Below, in pieces: positions 35,948-47,399 of a stretch of DNA of 53,191 nucleotides. Source of the stretch: Shewanella benthica KT99 (GTDB lineage Bacteria > Pseudomonadota > Gammaproteobacteria > Enterobacterales > Shewanellaceae); NCBI RefSeq assembly GCF_000172075.1, contig NZ_ABIC01000030.1:1-53191 (forward strand), read 5' to 3'. Both the position numbers and the translations under genes were made by a program. How positions within the stretch are numbered: the first letter of the stretch is position 1; the number at the start of each line of letters is the position of its first letter. The notes under the pieces were generated by a model. That model had not been told where the DNA came from. It was given only the letters and a program-made list of their open reading frames with translations, and did no database searches.

Positions 35948-36841
35948 ATGGAAATGACATTGAAAAAACGTGGACTGGGTAAAGGTCTGGATGCATTACT
36001 CAGTACTAGCCATGCGGCAAGTAAGAAACTTTATTTAGCTGAAGAAGCCGCCGAAGTCACGGTTAAAACAGATGACCTGTTAATGCTGGCCATAGATTTG
36101 ATGCAGCCTGGTAAGTACCAACCGCGTAAAGATATGTCGCTCGAGGCGCTCGAAGAGCTCGCCGAGTCGATAAAGGCTCAAGGCATCATTCAGCCTATTG
36201 TCGTGCGTAAAGTTTCTGCGACCATGTTTGAGATCATCGCCGGGGAACGTCGTTGGCGTGCGGCTCAAATAGCTAAGCTGGATAAGGTACCTTGTATCGT
36301 TAAGCAGGTGGCTGATGAAGCCGCCATTGCTATCTCACTAATCGAAAATATTCAGCGTGAAGACCTCAATGCAATGGAAGAAGCGATTGCGTTAGAGCGA
36401 TTAATGCGCGAATTTGACTTGACCCATCAACAGATTGCTACCGCAGTGGGTAAATCTCGTGCAACAGTGTCTAATTTACTGCGTCTCAATGGTCTCAACG
36501 AGCCGGTAAAACGCATGTTAGAAAATGGTGACATCGACATGGGACACGCCAGAGCATTACTCGCGATAGAAGGTGATGAGCAAACAAATGTTGCCAGATT
36601 AGTCGCAGCAAAAGAATTAACCGTTCGTGAAACTGAACGTTTAGTCAGCAAGACACTAAATCCACCAAAAATCACCGATAAACCGGTAAAAGATTACGAT
36701 GTCACCCGCTTAGAAGGCCTGTTAGTCGAAAGATTAGGTGCTAAGGTTTCAATTACCCATAATAAAAAAGGTAAGGGCAAGCTAATTATTAATTATCAGG
36801 ATCTCGCTGAATTAGACGGCATAATCACTAAAATTCACTAA
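35948..36841 (+). CDS. parB: Chromosome partitioning protein ParB (Spo0J)
   Basis: A CTP-dependent clamp that loads at parS. The N-terminal ParA-activating peptide is KRGLGKGLDALL; the CTP-binding motif GERRWRA is at 99-105; ENIQREDLNAMEEA, the HTH (THQQIATAVGKSRATVSNLL) and a C-terminal dimerisation domain follow. 297 residues. The stop codon lies in a 10-bp tandem repeat, so the exact C-terminus may vary between strains. A good parS candidate is at 5333-5346. Confidence 0.97.
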   Translation: MEMTLKKRGLGKGLDALLSTSHAASKKLYLAEEAAEVTVKTDDLLMLAIDLMQPGKYQPRKDMSLEALEELAESIKAQGIIQPIVVRKVSATMFEIIAGERRWRAAQIAKLDKVPCIVKQVADEAAIAISLIENIQREDLNAMEEAIALERLMREFDLTHQQIATAVGKSRATVSNLLRLNGLNEPVKRMLENGDIDMGHARALLAIEGDEQTNVARLVAAKELTVRETERLVSKTLNPPKITDKPVKDYDVTRLEGLLVERLGAKVSITHNKKGKGKLIINYQDLAELDGIITKIH

Positions 36842-36866
36842 AATTCACTAAAATTCACTAAAATTT
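36821..36866. repeat. 10-bp tandem repeat across the parB stop codon
   Basis: AAATTCACTA is repeated three times exactly from 36831 to 36860, with partial copies on each side. Each unit contains CACTAA, which supplies the stop. Confidence 0.85.
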
Positions 36867-36972
36867 CTACGTTAACGTCATATTATGTAATTTTGTGACA
36901 TGTGTTAAATTTAAGGTTTTACATATTTAGCGTTAGATCATGTTAAAAGAGTCGATTTCCCTCAGCTTAAAC

Positions 36973-37000
36973 TTGCTTTGAAGGCCCGAAAAGGTATACT
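36973..37000 (+). promoter_or_regulatory. Probable promoter of the atp operon
   Basis: TTGCTT (36973-36978), a 16-bp spacer, then TATACT (36995-37000), about 85 bases before the atpI start. Confidence 0.5.
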
Positions 37001-37085
37001 TTCGCCAGCTTTTTGTCCTTCGTCATTGTCCGGACTTATGTTGTCTGGTCATCGAAACAAAAAGTATAAATGCGGAGAAGATAAA

Positions 37086-37469
37086 TTGAGTAAGATTTTA
37101 GCACGTCGTGGCCGGTGGTCTGCCTATAAACTGGTTTTGATGCAGGCGGCGGTGGCTGGGGGTGCTTCGGTTTTCTTTTTCGCTCTGTGGGGAGTTCAGT
37201 ATGGTCTATCTGCTTTGGCAGGTGCTGCTATCGCTGTACTTCCTAATTTTGTATTCGCAACCTTAGCTTTCTCTCATATGGGAGCAAGTTCATCGGTTAA
37301 AGTTGTTAAAACTTTTTACTGGGGGGAAGCGGTAAAGTTGCTGTTAACCATAGCTATGTTTTCGCTGGTGTTTATCAATTGGAAAGTGGGATTTATGCCC
37401 CTTTTTGTTTGTTATACCTTAGCGTTAATAGTGCATTGGACTGCTCCTTTATTTTTCAAGCAAAGTTAA
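37086..37469 (+). CDS. atpI: F0F1 ATP synthase assembly protein AtpI
   Basis: A 127-residue membrane protein with four predicted helices (VLMQAAVAGGASVFFFALWG; YGLSALAGAAIAVLPNFVFA; EAVKLLLTIAMFSLVFINW; LFVCYTLALIVHW) that assists c-ring assembly. The open frame extends back to 36978, but that part is leader. TTG at 37086 (SKILARRGRWSAYKL) has GGAGAAG upstream and gives the usual length. First gene of the operon. Confidence 0.9.
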   Translation: MSKILARRGRWSAYKLVLMQAAVAGGASVFFFALWGVQYGLSALAGAAIAVLPNFVFATLAFSHMGASSSVKVVKTFYWGEAVKLLLTIAMFSLVFINWKVGFMPLFVCYTLALIVHWTAPLFFKQS

Positions 37470-37478
37470 GTGGGATGA

Positions 37479-38318
<840 letters not shown>

Positions 38319-38355
38319 GGATTGCTGTAAAATTTTTTACTAAATCATAAACTAA

Positions 38356-38634
<279 letters not shown>

Positions 38635-38671
38635 TAAACGCTTCTGTCTTTAAACTAAATAGGAGGCTGTT

Positions 38672-39142
38672 GTGAATCTCAACGCTACCTTTATAGGTCA
38701 GACGGTTGCCTTTATTCTCTTCGTGTGGTTTTGCATGAAGTTTGTTTGGCCACCTTTGATGAATGCCATCGAAGAACGCCAAAAAAGGATTGCCGACGGT
38801 TTAGCCGATGCTGACCGCGCCGTAAAAGACCTTGAATTGGCACAGGCGAAAGCCACTGACCAGCTAAAAGAAGCTAAAGCTACTGCTAACGAGATCATTG
38901 AGCAAGCGAACAAACGCAAAGCTCAGATCGTCGATGAAGCAAAAGCCGAAGCAGATACTGAGCGTGCGAAAATCATCGCTCAGGGTCAAGCAGAAATTGA
39001 AGCTGAACGTAATCGCGTTAAAGAAGACTTGCGTAAGCAAGTTGCTGCTCTAGCCATCGCTGGCGCAGAGAAGATTCTTGAGCGTTCGATTGATGAAGCC
39101 GCCCACAGTGACATAGTTAATAAACTAGTCGCTGAACTTTAA
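38672..39142 (+). CDS. atpF: ATP synthase F0 subunit b
   Basis: The peripheral stalk: one N-terminal membrane helix ([20 protein letters not shown]) and a long charged coiled coil to residue 156. GTG start at 38672 with AGGAGG upstream. The C-terminal end binds subunit delta. Confidence 0.97.
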   Translation: MNLNATFIGQTVAFILFVWFCMKFVWPPLMNAIEERQKRIADGLADADRAVKDLELAQAKATDQLKEAKATANEIIEQANKRKAQIVDEAKAEADTERAKIIAQGQAEIEAERNRVKEDLRKQVAALAIAGAEKILERSIDEAAHSDIVNKLVAEL

Positions 39143-39158
39143 ATAAGGAGTTTGAGTT

Positions 39159-39692
39159 ATGGCTGAAATAACCACCATCGCTCGTCCTTACGCAAAGGCA
39201 GCTTTTGACTTTGCCATTGAAAAAGATGCAGTAGACAGTTGGGCAGAAATGCTGAACTTCGCGGCTGTGGTGAGTGAAAACGACACCATAAAGCCTCTGT
39301 TATCTGGCGCTCTTTCCAGTGATAAACTGGCCGAACTCTTTATCGGAGTTTGTGGTGAGCAGATCGATGTGCAAGTTCAAAACCTGTTAAAGGTAATGGC
39401 TGAAAACGGTCGTTTAGTAACACTACCTGCTGTATTTCAACTATTTGTTGAAATGAAACATGAATGGGCAAAAGAGATTGAAGCTAATGTAGTTTCAGCG
39501 ATTGAGCTTACTTCAGTTCAGCAACAGGATATTAGTGTTTCTTTAGAGAAACGTCTAGCACGCAAAGTTAAGCTTAATTGCAGCATAGATGCCAGCCTTA
39601 TTGCTGGTGTAATTATCACGGCAGGAGACCTAGTCATAGATGGCTCGGTTCGCGGAAAACTTTCGCGTCTGTCTGATACGCTGCAATCGTAA
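39159..39692 (+). CDS. atpH: ATP synthase F1 subunit delta
   Basis: 177 residues linking the stalk to the F1 head. N-terminal [15 protein letters not shown] and C-terminal [20 protein letters not shown] are family signatures. Starts 16 bases after atpF. Confidence 0.97.
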   Translation: MAEITTIARPYAKAAFDFAIEKDAVDSWAEMLNFAAVVSENDTIKPLLSGALSSDKLAELFIGVCGEQIDVQVQNLLKVMAENGRLVTLPAVFQLFVEMKHEWAKEIEANVVSAIELTSVQQQDISVSLEKRLARKVKLNCSIDASLIAGVIITAGDLVIDGSVRGKLSRLSDTLQS

Positions 39693-39706
39693 TTGGGAGT
39701 TTGAGC

Positions 39707-41248
39707 ATGCAACTGAATTCCACTGAAATCAGCGATCTGATTAAACAGCGGATCGAGCAGTTCGAAGTCGTTAGTGAAGCTCGCAACGAAGGTACAATCG
39801 TTGCAGTGAGTGACGGCATCATTCGCATCCACGGCCTAGCCGACGTGATGCAGGGTGAGATGATCGAGCTGCCTGGTAACCGTTATGCAATCGCGTTGAA
39901 CTTAGAACGTGATTCTGTAGGTGCCATAGTAATGGGTCCTTTTGCCACTTTGGCCGAAGGCGACAAAGTAAGAACAACTGGTCGTATTTTGGAAGTCCCA
40001 GTTGGCCGTGGTCTATTAGGCCGCGTAGTCAACACATTGGGTGAGCCAATCGACGGAAAAGGACCTATCGACAACGATGGTTACTCTCCTGTTGAAGTAA
40101 TCGCACCAGGTGTTATTGAACGTCAGTCAGTATCTCAGCCAGTTCAAACTGGTTATAAAGCCGTTGACTCTATGATCCCAATCGGTCGTGGACAACGTGA
40201 ATTGATCATTGGTGATCGCCAAATCGGTAAAACCGCTTTAGCAATCGATGCCATCATCAATCAGAAAGATACGGGTATCAAGTGTGTATACGTAGCAATC
40301 GGGCAGAAAGCTTCTACTGTTGCTAACGTGGTTCGTAAGCTTGAAGAGCACGGCGCATTGGAGAACACCATAGTTGTTGTTGCTACAGCTTCTGAAGCTG
40401 CTGCACTGCTATATTTGGCTCCATACGCTGGTTGTTCTATGGGTGAGTACTTCCGTGATCGCGGTGAAGATGCACTGATTGTCTATGATGATCTTTCTAA
40501 ACAAGCAGTTGCTTACCGTCAGATCTCATTGTTGCTTAAGCGTCCACCAGGACGTGAAGCATACCCAGGTGATGTATTCTATCTTCACTCTCGTCTGTTA
40601 GAGCGTGCTGCACGTGTTAACATTAAGTATGTAGAGAAGTTTACTAAAGGTGAAGTTAAAGGCAAAACTGGTTCTTTGACTGCTCTACCTATTATTGAAA
40701 CTCAAGCGGGTGATGTATCTGCATTCGTACCGACTAACGTAATTTCGATTACCGATGGCCAAATCTTCCTTGAAACTGACCTGTTTAACTCTGGACTACG
40801 TCCTGCGGTTAACCCAGGTATCTCAGTTTCTCGTGTTGGTGGTGCGGCTCAGACTAAGATCATCAAGAAACTGTCAGGCGGTATTCGTAGCGCACTTGCA
40901 CAGTATCGTGAGCTTGCAGCCTTCTCACAGTTTGCATCTGACTTAGATGAGGCTACTCGTGCTCAGCTTGAGCATGGTGAGCGTGTTACCGAACTTATGA
41001 AGCAAAAGCAATACGCCCCTATGAGCGTTGCCGATCAAGCTGTGTCTATTTTTTCAGCTGAAAAAGGTTACCTCCAGAGCGTTGCGCTGAAGAAAATCGG
41101 TGATTTCGAAGCATCTCTGCTCTCATATATGAACAGCGAGCATGCTGAGCTGATGAAGACCATCAACGATACTGGCGATTATAATGCCGATATCGAAGGT
41201 GAGTTGAAGGCTGGCCTCGATAAGTTCGTCGAAACCCAAAGCTGGTAA
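39707..41248 (+). CDS. atpA: ATP synthase F1 subunit alpha
   Basis: A 513-residue nucleotide-binding but non-catalytic subunit with P-loop [10 protein letters not shown] and the family signature [14 protein letters not shown]. The TTG at 39701 opens the frame; the ATG at 39707 ([14 protein letters not shown]) after GGAG gives exactly the length of the Escherichia coli protein. Confidence 0.98.
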   Translation: MQLNSTEISDLIKQRIEQFEVVSEARNEGTIVAVSDGIIRIHGLADVMQGEMIELPGNRYAIALNLERDSVGAIVMGPFATLAEGDKVRTTGRILEVPVGRGLLGRVVNTLGEPIDGKGPIDNDGYSPVEVIAPGVIERQSVSQPVQTGYKAVDSMIPIGRGQRELIIGDRQIGKTALAIDAIINQKDTGIKCVYVAIGQKASTVANVVRKLEEHGALENTIVVVATASEAAALLYLAPYAGCSMGEYFRDRGEDALIVYDDLSKQAVAYRQISLLLKRPPGREAYPGDVFYLHSRLLERAARVNIKYVEKFTKGEVKGKTGSLTALPIIETQAGDVSAFVPTNVISITDGQIFLETDLFNSGLRPAVNPGISVSRVGGAAQTKIIKKLSGGIRSALAQYRELAAFSQFASDLDEATRAQLEHGERVTELMKQKQYAPMSVADQAVSIFSAEKGYLQSVALKKIGDFEASLLSYMNSEHAELMKTINDTGDYNADIEGELKAGLDKFVETQSW

Positions 41249-41296
41249 ATCGAAGAGGTGTCGTAAGGCGCCTCAGGTCCAGATTGGAGAGTAAAG

Positions 41297-42157
41297 ATGG
41301 CTAACGCTAAAGAGATTAAAACCAAGATAGCGAGTGTGCAAAACACTCAGAAGATCACGTCTGCAATGGAAATGGTTGCCGCGAGCAAAATGCGTAGAGC
41401 ACAAGAGCGCATGGCAGCGAGCCGTCCATATGCAGAAAATATGCGTAAGGTGATCGGTCACGTGGCGCAAGGTTCTCTCGAATATAAGCATCCATATTTG
41501 GAAGTGAGAGAGGCTAAGCGTGTTGGTTACATAGTTGTGTCAACCGACCGTGGTCTTTGTGGTGGTCTGAACGTCAACCTTTTCAAGAAGGTTGTCGCAG
41601 ACGTGAAGAAGCAACGTGAAGCCGGAGTAGAAGTTGAATTCTGCGCCATTGGTGCACGTAGCATACAATTCTTCAATAACTTTGGCGGCCAGGTATCTGC
41701 TTCCGCATCGGCTCTAGGCGACGCTCCGGCGTTGAAAGATCTGATTGGAACGGTACGTGTCATGCTAGAAGCATACAACGAAGGCAAGCTGGATCGTCTG
41801 TACGTGGTATTTAACAAATTCGTTAATACCATGAGTCAGATGCCTGTGATCGAGCAGCTGCTACCTTTGCCTAAGTCAGAAAGTGATGTGATAAAGCATC
41901 GCTGGGATTACCTATACGAGCCAGATCCAAAAGAACTTTTGGATATCTTACTGGTACGTTATGTGGAGTCTCAAGTTTACCAAGGTGTTGTTGAGAATAT
42001 TGCATCTGAGCAGGCTGCCCGTATGGTCGCCATGAAAGCTGCAACAGACAATGCCGGTGATCTTATCACTGAATTGGAGTTGGTCTATAACAAGGCCCGT
42101 CAGGCTGCGATTACGCAGGAACTGTCGGAAATTGTTTCAGGTGCCGCTGCCGTTTAG
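41297..42157 (+). CDS. atpG: ATP synthase F1 subunit gamma
   Basis: The 286-residue rotor shaft. N-terminal [20 protein letters not shown] and C-terminal [19 protein letters not shown] are the two coiled-coil helices that turn inside the alpha/beta hexamer. Confidence 0.98.
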   Translation: MANAKEIKTKIASVQNTQKITSAMEMVAASKMRRAQERMAASRPYAENMRKVIGHVAQGSLEYKHPYLEVREAKRVGYIVVSTDRGLCGGLNVNLFKKVVADVKKQREAGVEVEFCAIGARSIQFFNNFGGQVSASASALGDAPALKDLIGTVRVMLEAYNEGKLDRLYVVFNKFVNTMSQMPVIEQLLPLPKSESDVIKHRWDYLYEPDPKELLDILLVRYVESQVYQGVVENIASEQAARMVAMKAATDNAGDLITELELVYNKARQAAITQELSEIVSGAAAV

Positions 42158-42162
42158 GCTAG

Positions 42163-43569
<1,407 letters not shown>

Positions 43570-43625
43570 CTAGGTGTTCTGCACTAGTGTAAAGTTAGTG
43601 CAGGGTACTAGTTTAAGGAGAACTG

Positions 43626-44054
43626 ATGGCAGCCATGACAGTACAGCTTGATATTGTAAGTGCAGAAAGCAGCATCTACTCTGGTCTTGTAGCACACCTA
43701 CAAGTTACCGGTGGAGAAGGCGACCTGGGTATTATGCCTGGTCACGCACCACTGCTTACTAATATCAAACCTGGCATGGCGCGCATCGTTAAGCAAGACG
43801 GAAAAGAAGAAGTGTTCTACCTTTCGGGTGGTATCCTGGAAGTACAACCTTTTTCTGTTTCAGTATTGGCTGACGTCGTTATGCGTGCCGATGAAATTGA
43901 CGAGCAAGCAGCTGTAGAAGCTAAACGCCACGCCGAAGCCTCTTTGGCCGAAGCTGGTGCAGACTTCAACTATGCAGCAGCAGCAGTTGAGTTAGCCCAG
44001 GCTATCGCTCAGTTGCGCGTTGTCGATACCATCAAGAAGAACCTTGCCAGATAA
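43626..44054 (+). CDS. atpC: ATP synthase F1 subunit epsilon
   Basis: 142 residues: an N-terminal beta-sandwich ([20 protein letters not shown]) and C-terminal helices that can inhibit ATP hydrolysis. Last gene of the operon; AAGGAG precedes the ATG. Confidence 0.97.
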   Translation: MAAMTVQLDIVSAESSIYSGLVAHLQVTGGEGDLGIMPGHAPLLTNIKPGMARIVKQDGKEEVFYLSGGILEVQPFSVSVLADVVMRADEIDEQAAVEAKRHAEASLAEAGADFNYAAAAVELAQAIAQLRVVDTIKKNLAR

Positions 44055-44069
44055 GGTTATTGTTTGATG

Positions 44070-44099
44070 AAAAAAGGCGCCTAAGGGCGCCTTTTTTAT
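44070..44099 (+). terminator. Rho-independent terminator of the atp operon
   Basis: AAAAAAGGCGCC-TAAG-GGCGCCTTTTTT, perfect arms with a T run. Confidence 0.92.
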
Positions 44100-44147
44100 T
44101 GCTTGCTGCGCAAGCTGAAATTATTTTATAAAATATGCCTCATTTAT

Positions 44148-44170
44148 CGTCTTTCCGGCACTGGCCGTCG
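44148..44170 (+). repeat. Partial copy of the CGTCTTTCCGGC repeat
   Basis: CGTCTTTCCGGC then ACTGGCCG; the right half has decayed. The gap 44100-44286 also has a small hairpin GCTTG-CTGCG-CAAGC (44101-44115) and no gene. Confidence 0.5.
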
Positions 44171-44286
44171 TCTCTGTTTTACTGTGCTCTTCCCTATAGC
44201 TTCTTATAGCGTGAGCTATGCTGAGATCTAACCAAGGCTTGGGTGTTACCATTTAGACACTAATTTATCGCAAGAGTATTCCTCCT

Positions 44287-44643
44287 ATGCAACAGGTTTT
44301 AATTATCGTCAATGACGCGCCTTACGGATCAGAGCGGTTATTTAATGCTTTGCGTTTAGCTATTCAGCTTAATGAGCAAGAGTGTCCACCCGCTAAGGTG
44401 AGTCTGTTTCTGCTGTCTGATGCGATTACTGCAGTTTTGCCAAAACAGCTTCCTGCTGAGGGTTATAATATTCAGCAAATGCTGGAGATTCTTATTGCCC
44501 AAAACAGTGAAGTTAAGTTCTGTGGTTCCTGTATGCATGCCCGAGGTTTGACTGATTTGAATGTGATCCAAGGCTGTGAATTGGCCACTATGGATGACTT
44601 AGCACTTTGGGTACTGGCAGCGGATAAAACGTTAACCTTTTAA
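44287..44643 (+). CDS. DsrE/YchN-like protein
   Basis: A 118-residue alpha/beta protein of the DsrE fold: VLIIVNDAPYGSERLFNALR, KVSLFLLSDAITAVLPKQ, CGSCMHARGL (two cysteines in a loop where sulfur-carrier members hold the reactive Cys) and MDDLALWVLAADKTLTF. Related proteins pass sulfur or form trimers of unknown use. It stands alone between the atp operon and glmU. Confidence 0.85.
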   Translation: MQQVLIIVNDAPYGSERLFNALRLAIQLNEQECPPAKVSLFLLSDAITAVLPKQLPAEGYNIQQMLEILIAQNSEVKFCGSCMHARGLTDLNVIQGCELATMDDLALWVLAADKTLTF

Positions 44644-44649
44644 TGCTTA

Positions 44650-44793
44650 AAGCTGTAAGGACGGGCTTTGCCCTGTAAGACGCTGCGCTATAAGGACGTT
44701 CGCTGCGTTCTCTGTAAGTAACGAGTGGCCAAATTATGAGAGAGCTTGTCATACTTCTCTTTCTCGTCTTTCCGGCGCAGGCCGGAATCCATC
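44650..44793 (+). repeat. Cluster of short repeats, including a second full CGTCTTTCCGGC unit
   Basis: GCTGTAAGGACG, CTGTAAGACG, TATAAGGACG and CTGTAAG recur between 44650 and 44720, interspersed with CTGCG-rich words. The hairpin CGTCTTTCCGGC-GCAG-GCCGGAATCCA follows at 44765-44791. The 348-base gap before glmU has no gene; its right part carries the glmU promoter region. Confidence 0.6.
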
Positions 44794-44991
44794 CTTCAGC
44801 CAACTCGTTGGTGTCTACTAGCTTACTTGTAAGCAGCACCATCAGCTTGCGCCACAAGCGTCGTCTTAGCCCTTGTTATGACCATCTTCTTAGCTTTTTC
44901 CCTGCTTTTCCGTTAAAATCAGCCCCATAAAAATTTCTCCCTCTCCATTTTTCTTTATTATTTTTATCAGCATTAGCTCAAGGATAACTCC

Positions 44992-46374
44992 ATGGCATTG
45001 AACGTAGTGATTTTGGCCGCAGGCAAGGGAACCCGCATGCGCTCAGATCTTCCTAAAGTCTTACACCCTATTGCACATAAGAGCATGGTGCAGCATGTGA
45101 TCGATACCGCTCATAACGTGGGCAGCGATGCGATCCAGCTAGTGTATGGCTATGGTGCGGATAAGCTACAGAGTGTCTTAGGTGAGCAGCAACTTAACTG
45201 GGTGCTGCAAGCAGAGCAGTTGGGTACCGGACATGCCGTGGCTCAGGCAAATGCGAATATCAAGGATGATGATACCGTGCTGATCCTCTATGGTGATGTG
45301 CCGCTTATTCAGGCTAAGACATTGGAAGCGCTGTTAATGGCGCGGGAAGCTAATGGCCTGGCCATTCTTACTGTGAACCTGCCAAATCCTACAGGTTATG
45401 GCCGTATAGTGCGGACTCCTTGTGAAGGTCAAGAGCAGGGCAAGGTCCTAGGTATAGTGGAGCAGAAAGATGCCAATACGGAGCAGTTACTGATCCAAGA
45501 GGTCAATACTGGCATCATGGCGGCTCCAGGTAAGCAACTTAAAGATTGGCTTGGACAGTTATCATCAGATAATGCCCAAGGAGAGTACTACCTGACTGAT
45601 ATCGTCGCCATGGCCCATAAAGATGGCGTTGCTATCACAACGGCTCAGCCTGAATCGGCAGTCGAAGTGGAAGGTGCCAACAACCGAGTACAGCTGGCTC
45701 AGCTGGAGCGTGCCTATCAGGCTCGTGAGGCGGAGAAGTTGATGCTGGCCGGTGCTAACTTGCGCGATCCTGCCCGTATCGACATTCGCGGTGAGGTGAC
45801 TGTAGGTATGGATGTGATGATAGATATAAACGTTATCATTCAGGGCAGAGTCACCATAGGCAATAATGTGACTATCGGTGCTGGCGCCATTCTTATCGAT
45901 TGTGAGATTGGCGATAACGCCGAGATCAAGCCTTACTCTATCGTCGAGAGCGCCAAAGTTGGCGTCAAAGCCAGTGCCGGACCATTTGCGCGTTTGCGCC
46001 CTGGTGCCGAGTTGAAAACAGATGCTCATGTCGGTAACTTCGTCGAGATTAAGAAGGCGGTGTTGGGTGAGGGCTCCAAGGCGGGTCATTTGTCCTATAT
46101 CGGCGATGCTCTGATCGGTGCCGGCGTGAACATAGGCGCAGGGACTATCACCTGTAACTATGATGGTGCTAACAAGCATCTCACGGTTATCGAAGATAAT
46201 GTATTTATCGGTAGCGATACTCAGCTAATTGCCCCAGTGACGATTGGTAAAGGCGCCACCATAGGAGCCGGTTCTACTATTACATCTGATGTGGCCGAGA
46301 ATGAGTTGGTGATCACTCGAGTTAAGCAGCGTCACCTGAGTAATTGGGTTAGGCCGGTAAAGAAGCCTAAATAA
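44992..46374 (+). CDS. glmU: Bifunctional UDP-N-acetylglucosamine pyrophosphorylase / glucosamine-1-phosphate acetyltransferase
   Basis: Makes UDP-GlcNAc for peptidoglycan and LPS from glucosamine-1-phosphate. The N-terminal uridylyltransferase has [18 protein letters not shown]; the C-terminal half is a left-handed beta-helix of hexapeptide repeats ([20 protein letters not shown], then [15 protein letters not shown]). 460 residues. AAGGA precedes the ATG. It acts in the same pathway as glmS, 1 kb downstream. Confidence 0.98.
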   Translation: MALNVVILAAGKGTRMRSDLPKVLHPIAHKSMVQHVIDTAHNVGSDAIQLVYGYGADKLQSVLGEQQLNWVLQAEQLGTGHAVAQANANIKDDDTVLILYGDVPLIQAKTLEALLMAREANGLAILTVNLPNPTGYGRIVRTPCEGQEQGKVLGIVEQKDANTEQLLIQEVNTGIMAAPGKQLKDWLGQLSSDNAQGEYYLTDIVAMAHKDGVAITTAQPESAVEVEGANNRVQLAQLERAYQAREAEKLMLAGANLRDPARIDIRGEVTVGMDVMIDINVIIQGRVTIGNNVTIGAGAILIDCEIGDNAEIKPYSIVESAKVGVKASAGPFARLRPGAELKTDAHVGNFVEIKKAVLGEGSKAGHLSYIGDALIGAGVNIGAGTITCNYDGANKHLTVIEDNVFIGSDTQLIAPVTIGKGATIGAGSTITSDVAENELVITRVKQRHLSNWVRPVKKPK

Positions 46375-46415
46375 GTTCTAATTCTAACGTAAACGCTAAG
46401 TTTACATTTAATACT

Positions 46416-46441
46416 AAGGCAGCCAATAGGCTGCCTTTTTC
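46416..46441 (+). terminator. Rho-independent terminator after glmU
   Basis: AAGGCAGCC-AATA-GGCTGCCTT followed by TTT. Confidence 0.88.
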
Positions 46442-46514
46442 ATTTATGCGGCTTTCGAACACCAGTTATGAAGAAAATATAATCGAATTAGTAGACTATA
46501 TTTTGGCTGATTAA

Positions 46515-46561
46515 TTGCAAATATGTTTCGTTTGTCTATAATCTTGCTTTCGAAACGAAAC
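46515..46561 (+). promoter_or_regulatory. Promoter with flanking operator for the DeoR-family gene
   Basis: TTGCAA (46515-46520), 16 bp, TATAAT (46537-46542). Inverted repeats GTTTCGTTT (46525-46533) and AAACGAAAC (46553-46561) bracket the -10, ideal for repression. The CGAAAC half-site recurs inside the gene. Confidence 0.65.
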
Positions 46562-46576
46562 TTAAGTGAAACTTTA

Positions 46577-47347
46577 ATGACTAAACGTAATACTCAGCAG
46601 CGACGTCATACCATAATCACCCTGTTAAATGGGGATGGTGAGGTGAGTGTCGATGAGTTGGCATTACGTTTCGAAACGTCTGAAGTGACCATTCGCAAAG
46701 ATCTCAGCGCATTAGAAAAAACTGGCCTGTTGTTGCGTCGCTATGGTGGTGCCGTTTCGGTTCCTAGAGAGATGACTCAAGTTGCTACCGCAGCGATATC
46801 CATGAACAAGCAGAATATCGCCAAGGCGGCAGCCAGGCTGATTAAAGATCACAATCGCATCATCATAGATAGCGGCAGTACTACCTCGGGTCTAGTTCAA
46901 GAGCTAGGCAGTAAACGTGGTTTGGTGGTGATGACCAATGCCCTGCAACTCGCCAGCGCTATCCATGAATTAGAGTATGAGCCGACGCTCTTGATGACGG
47001 GCGGAACCTGGGATCCTCATTCTGAATCTTTTCAGGGTCAGGTTGCCGAACAGGTATTACGCTCCTATAACTTCGATCAACTGTTTATCGGTGCCGATGG
47101 TATAGATATCGAACGTGGTACCACGACGTTCAATGAGTTAACCGGGCTGAGTAAGGTGATGGCCGAAGTTTCCCGTGAAGTCATCGTCATGCTTGAGTCA
47201 AATAAGATAGGCAGGCGCATTCCTAACCTGGAATTACCCTGGAGTGATATCAGCGTGATAGTCACAGATGACAAGCTTGCCGATGAGGCTGCTGAAAAAA
47301 TTTCCGAGCAAGGCGTACGTGTGATCGTGGCGCCTTATTCAAACTAA
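46577..47347 (+). CDS. DeoR-family transcriptional regulator, probably of amino-sugar genes
   Basis: About 256 residues: an N-terminal winged helix (TQQRRHTIITLLNGDGEVSV, TSEVTIRKDLSALEKTGLLL) and a DeoR C-terminal sugar-phosphate sensor domain (IIIDSGSTTSGLVQEL; FIGADGIDIERGTT). The frame opens at 46523, but that start lies within the promoter; the ATG at 46577 (MTKRNTQQRR) fits the family. Position between glmU and glmS suggests it controls glmS in response to glucosamine-6-phosphate or a related sugar phosphate; this is inference. Confidence 0.88.
   Translation: MTKRNTQQRRHTIITLLNGDGEVSVDELALRFETSEVTIRKDLSALEKTGLLLRRYGGAVSVPREMTQVATAAISMNKQNIAKAAARLIKDHNRIIIDSGSTTSGLVQELGSKRGLVVMTNALQLASAIHELEYEPTLLMTGGTWDPHSESFQGQVAEQVLRSYNFDQLFIGADGIDIERGTTTFNELTGLSKVMAEVSREVIVMLESNKIGRRIPNLELPWSDISVIVTDDKLADEAAEKISEQGVRVIVAPYSN
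46666..46679. promoter_or_regulatory. Intragenic 14-bp palindrome resembling the DeoR operator
   Basis: ACGTTTCGAAACGT is a perfect palindrome within the HTH codons and contains the same GTTTCG/CGAAAC halves as the upstream operator, about 130 bp from it. Confidence 0.45.
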
Positions 47348-47399
47348 GCAAAATTTTCGATTTTAACTTTTCAATTTATATAAAATTTTAGGTATTAAT

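Noticed and set aside
44588..44930. Frames of 89 (minus) and 64 (plus) codons before glmU
   Set aside because: They are composed of the short repeats in this gap; the peptide FPAQAGIHPS is a typical translation of the TTCCGGC repeat.
47348..47399. glmS ribozyme upstream of glmS
   Set aside because: Only 52 bases separate the genes, too short for it, and the ribozyme is typical of Gram-positive bacteria.
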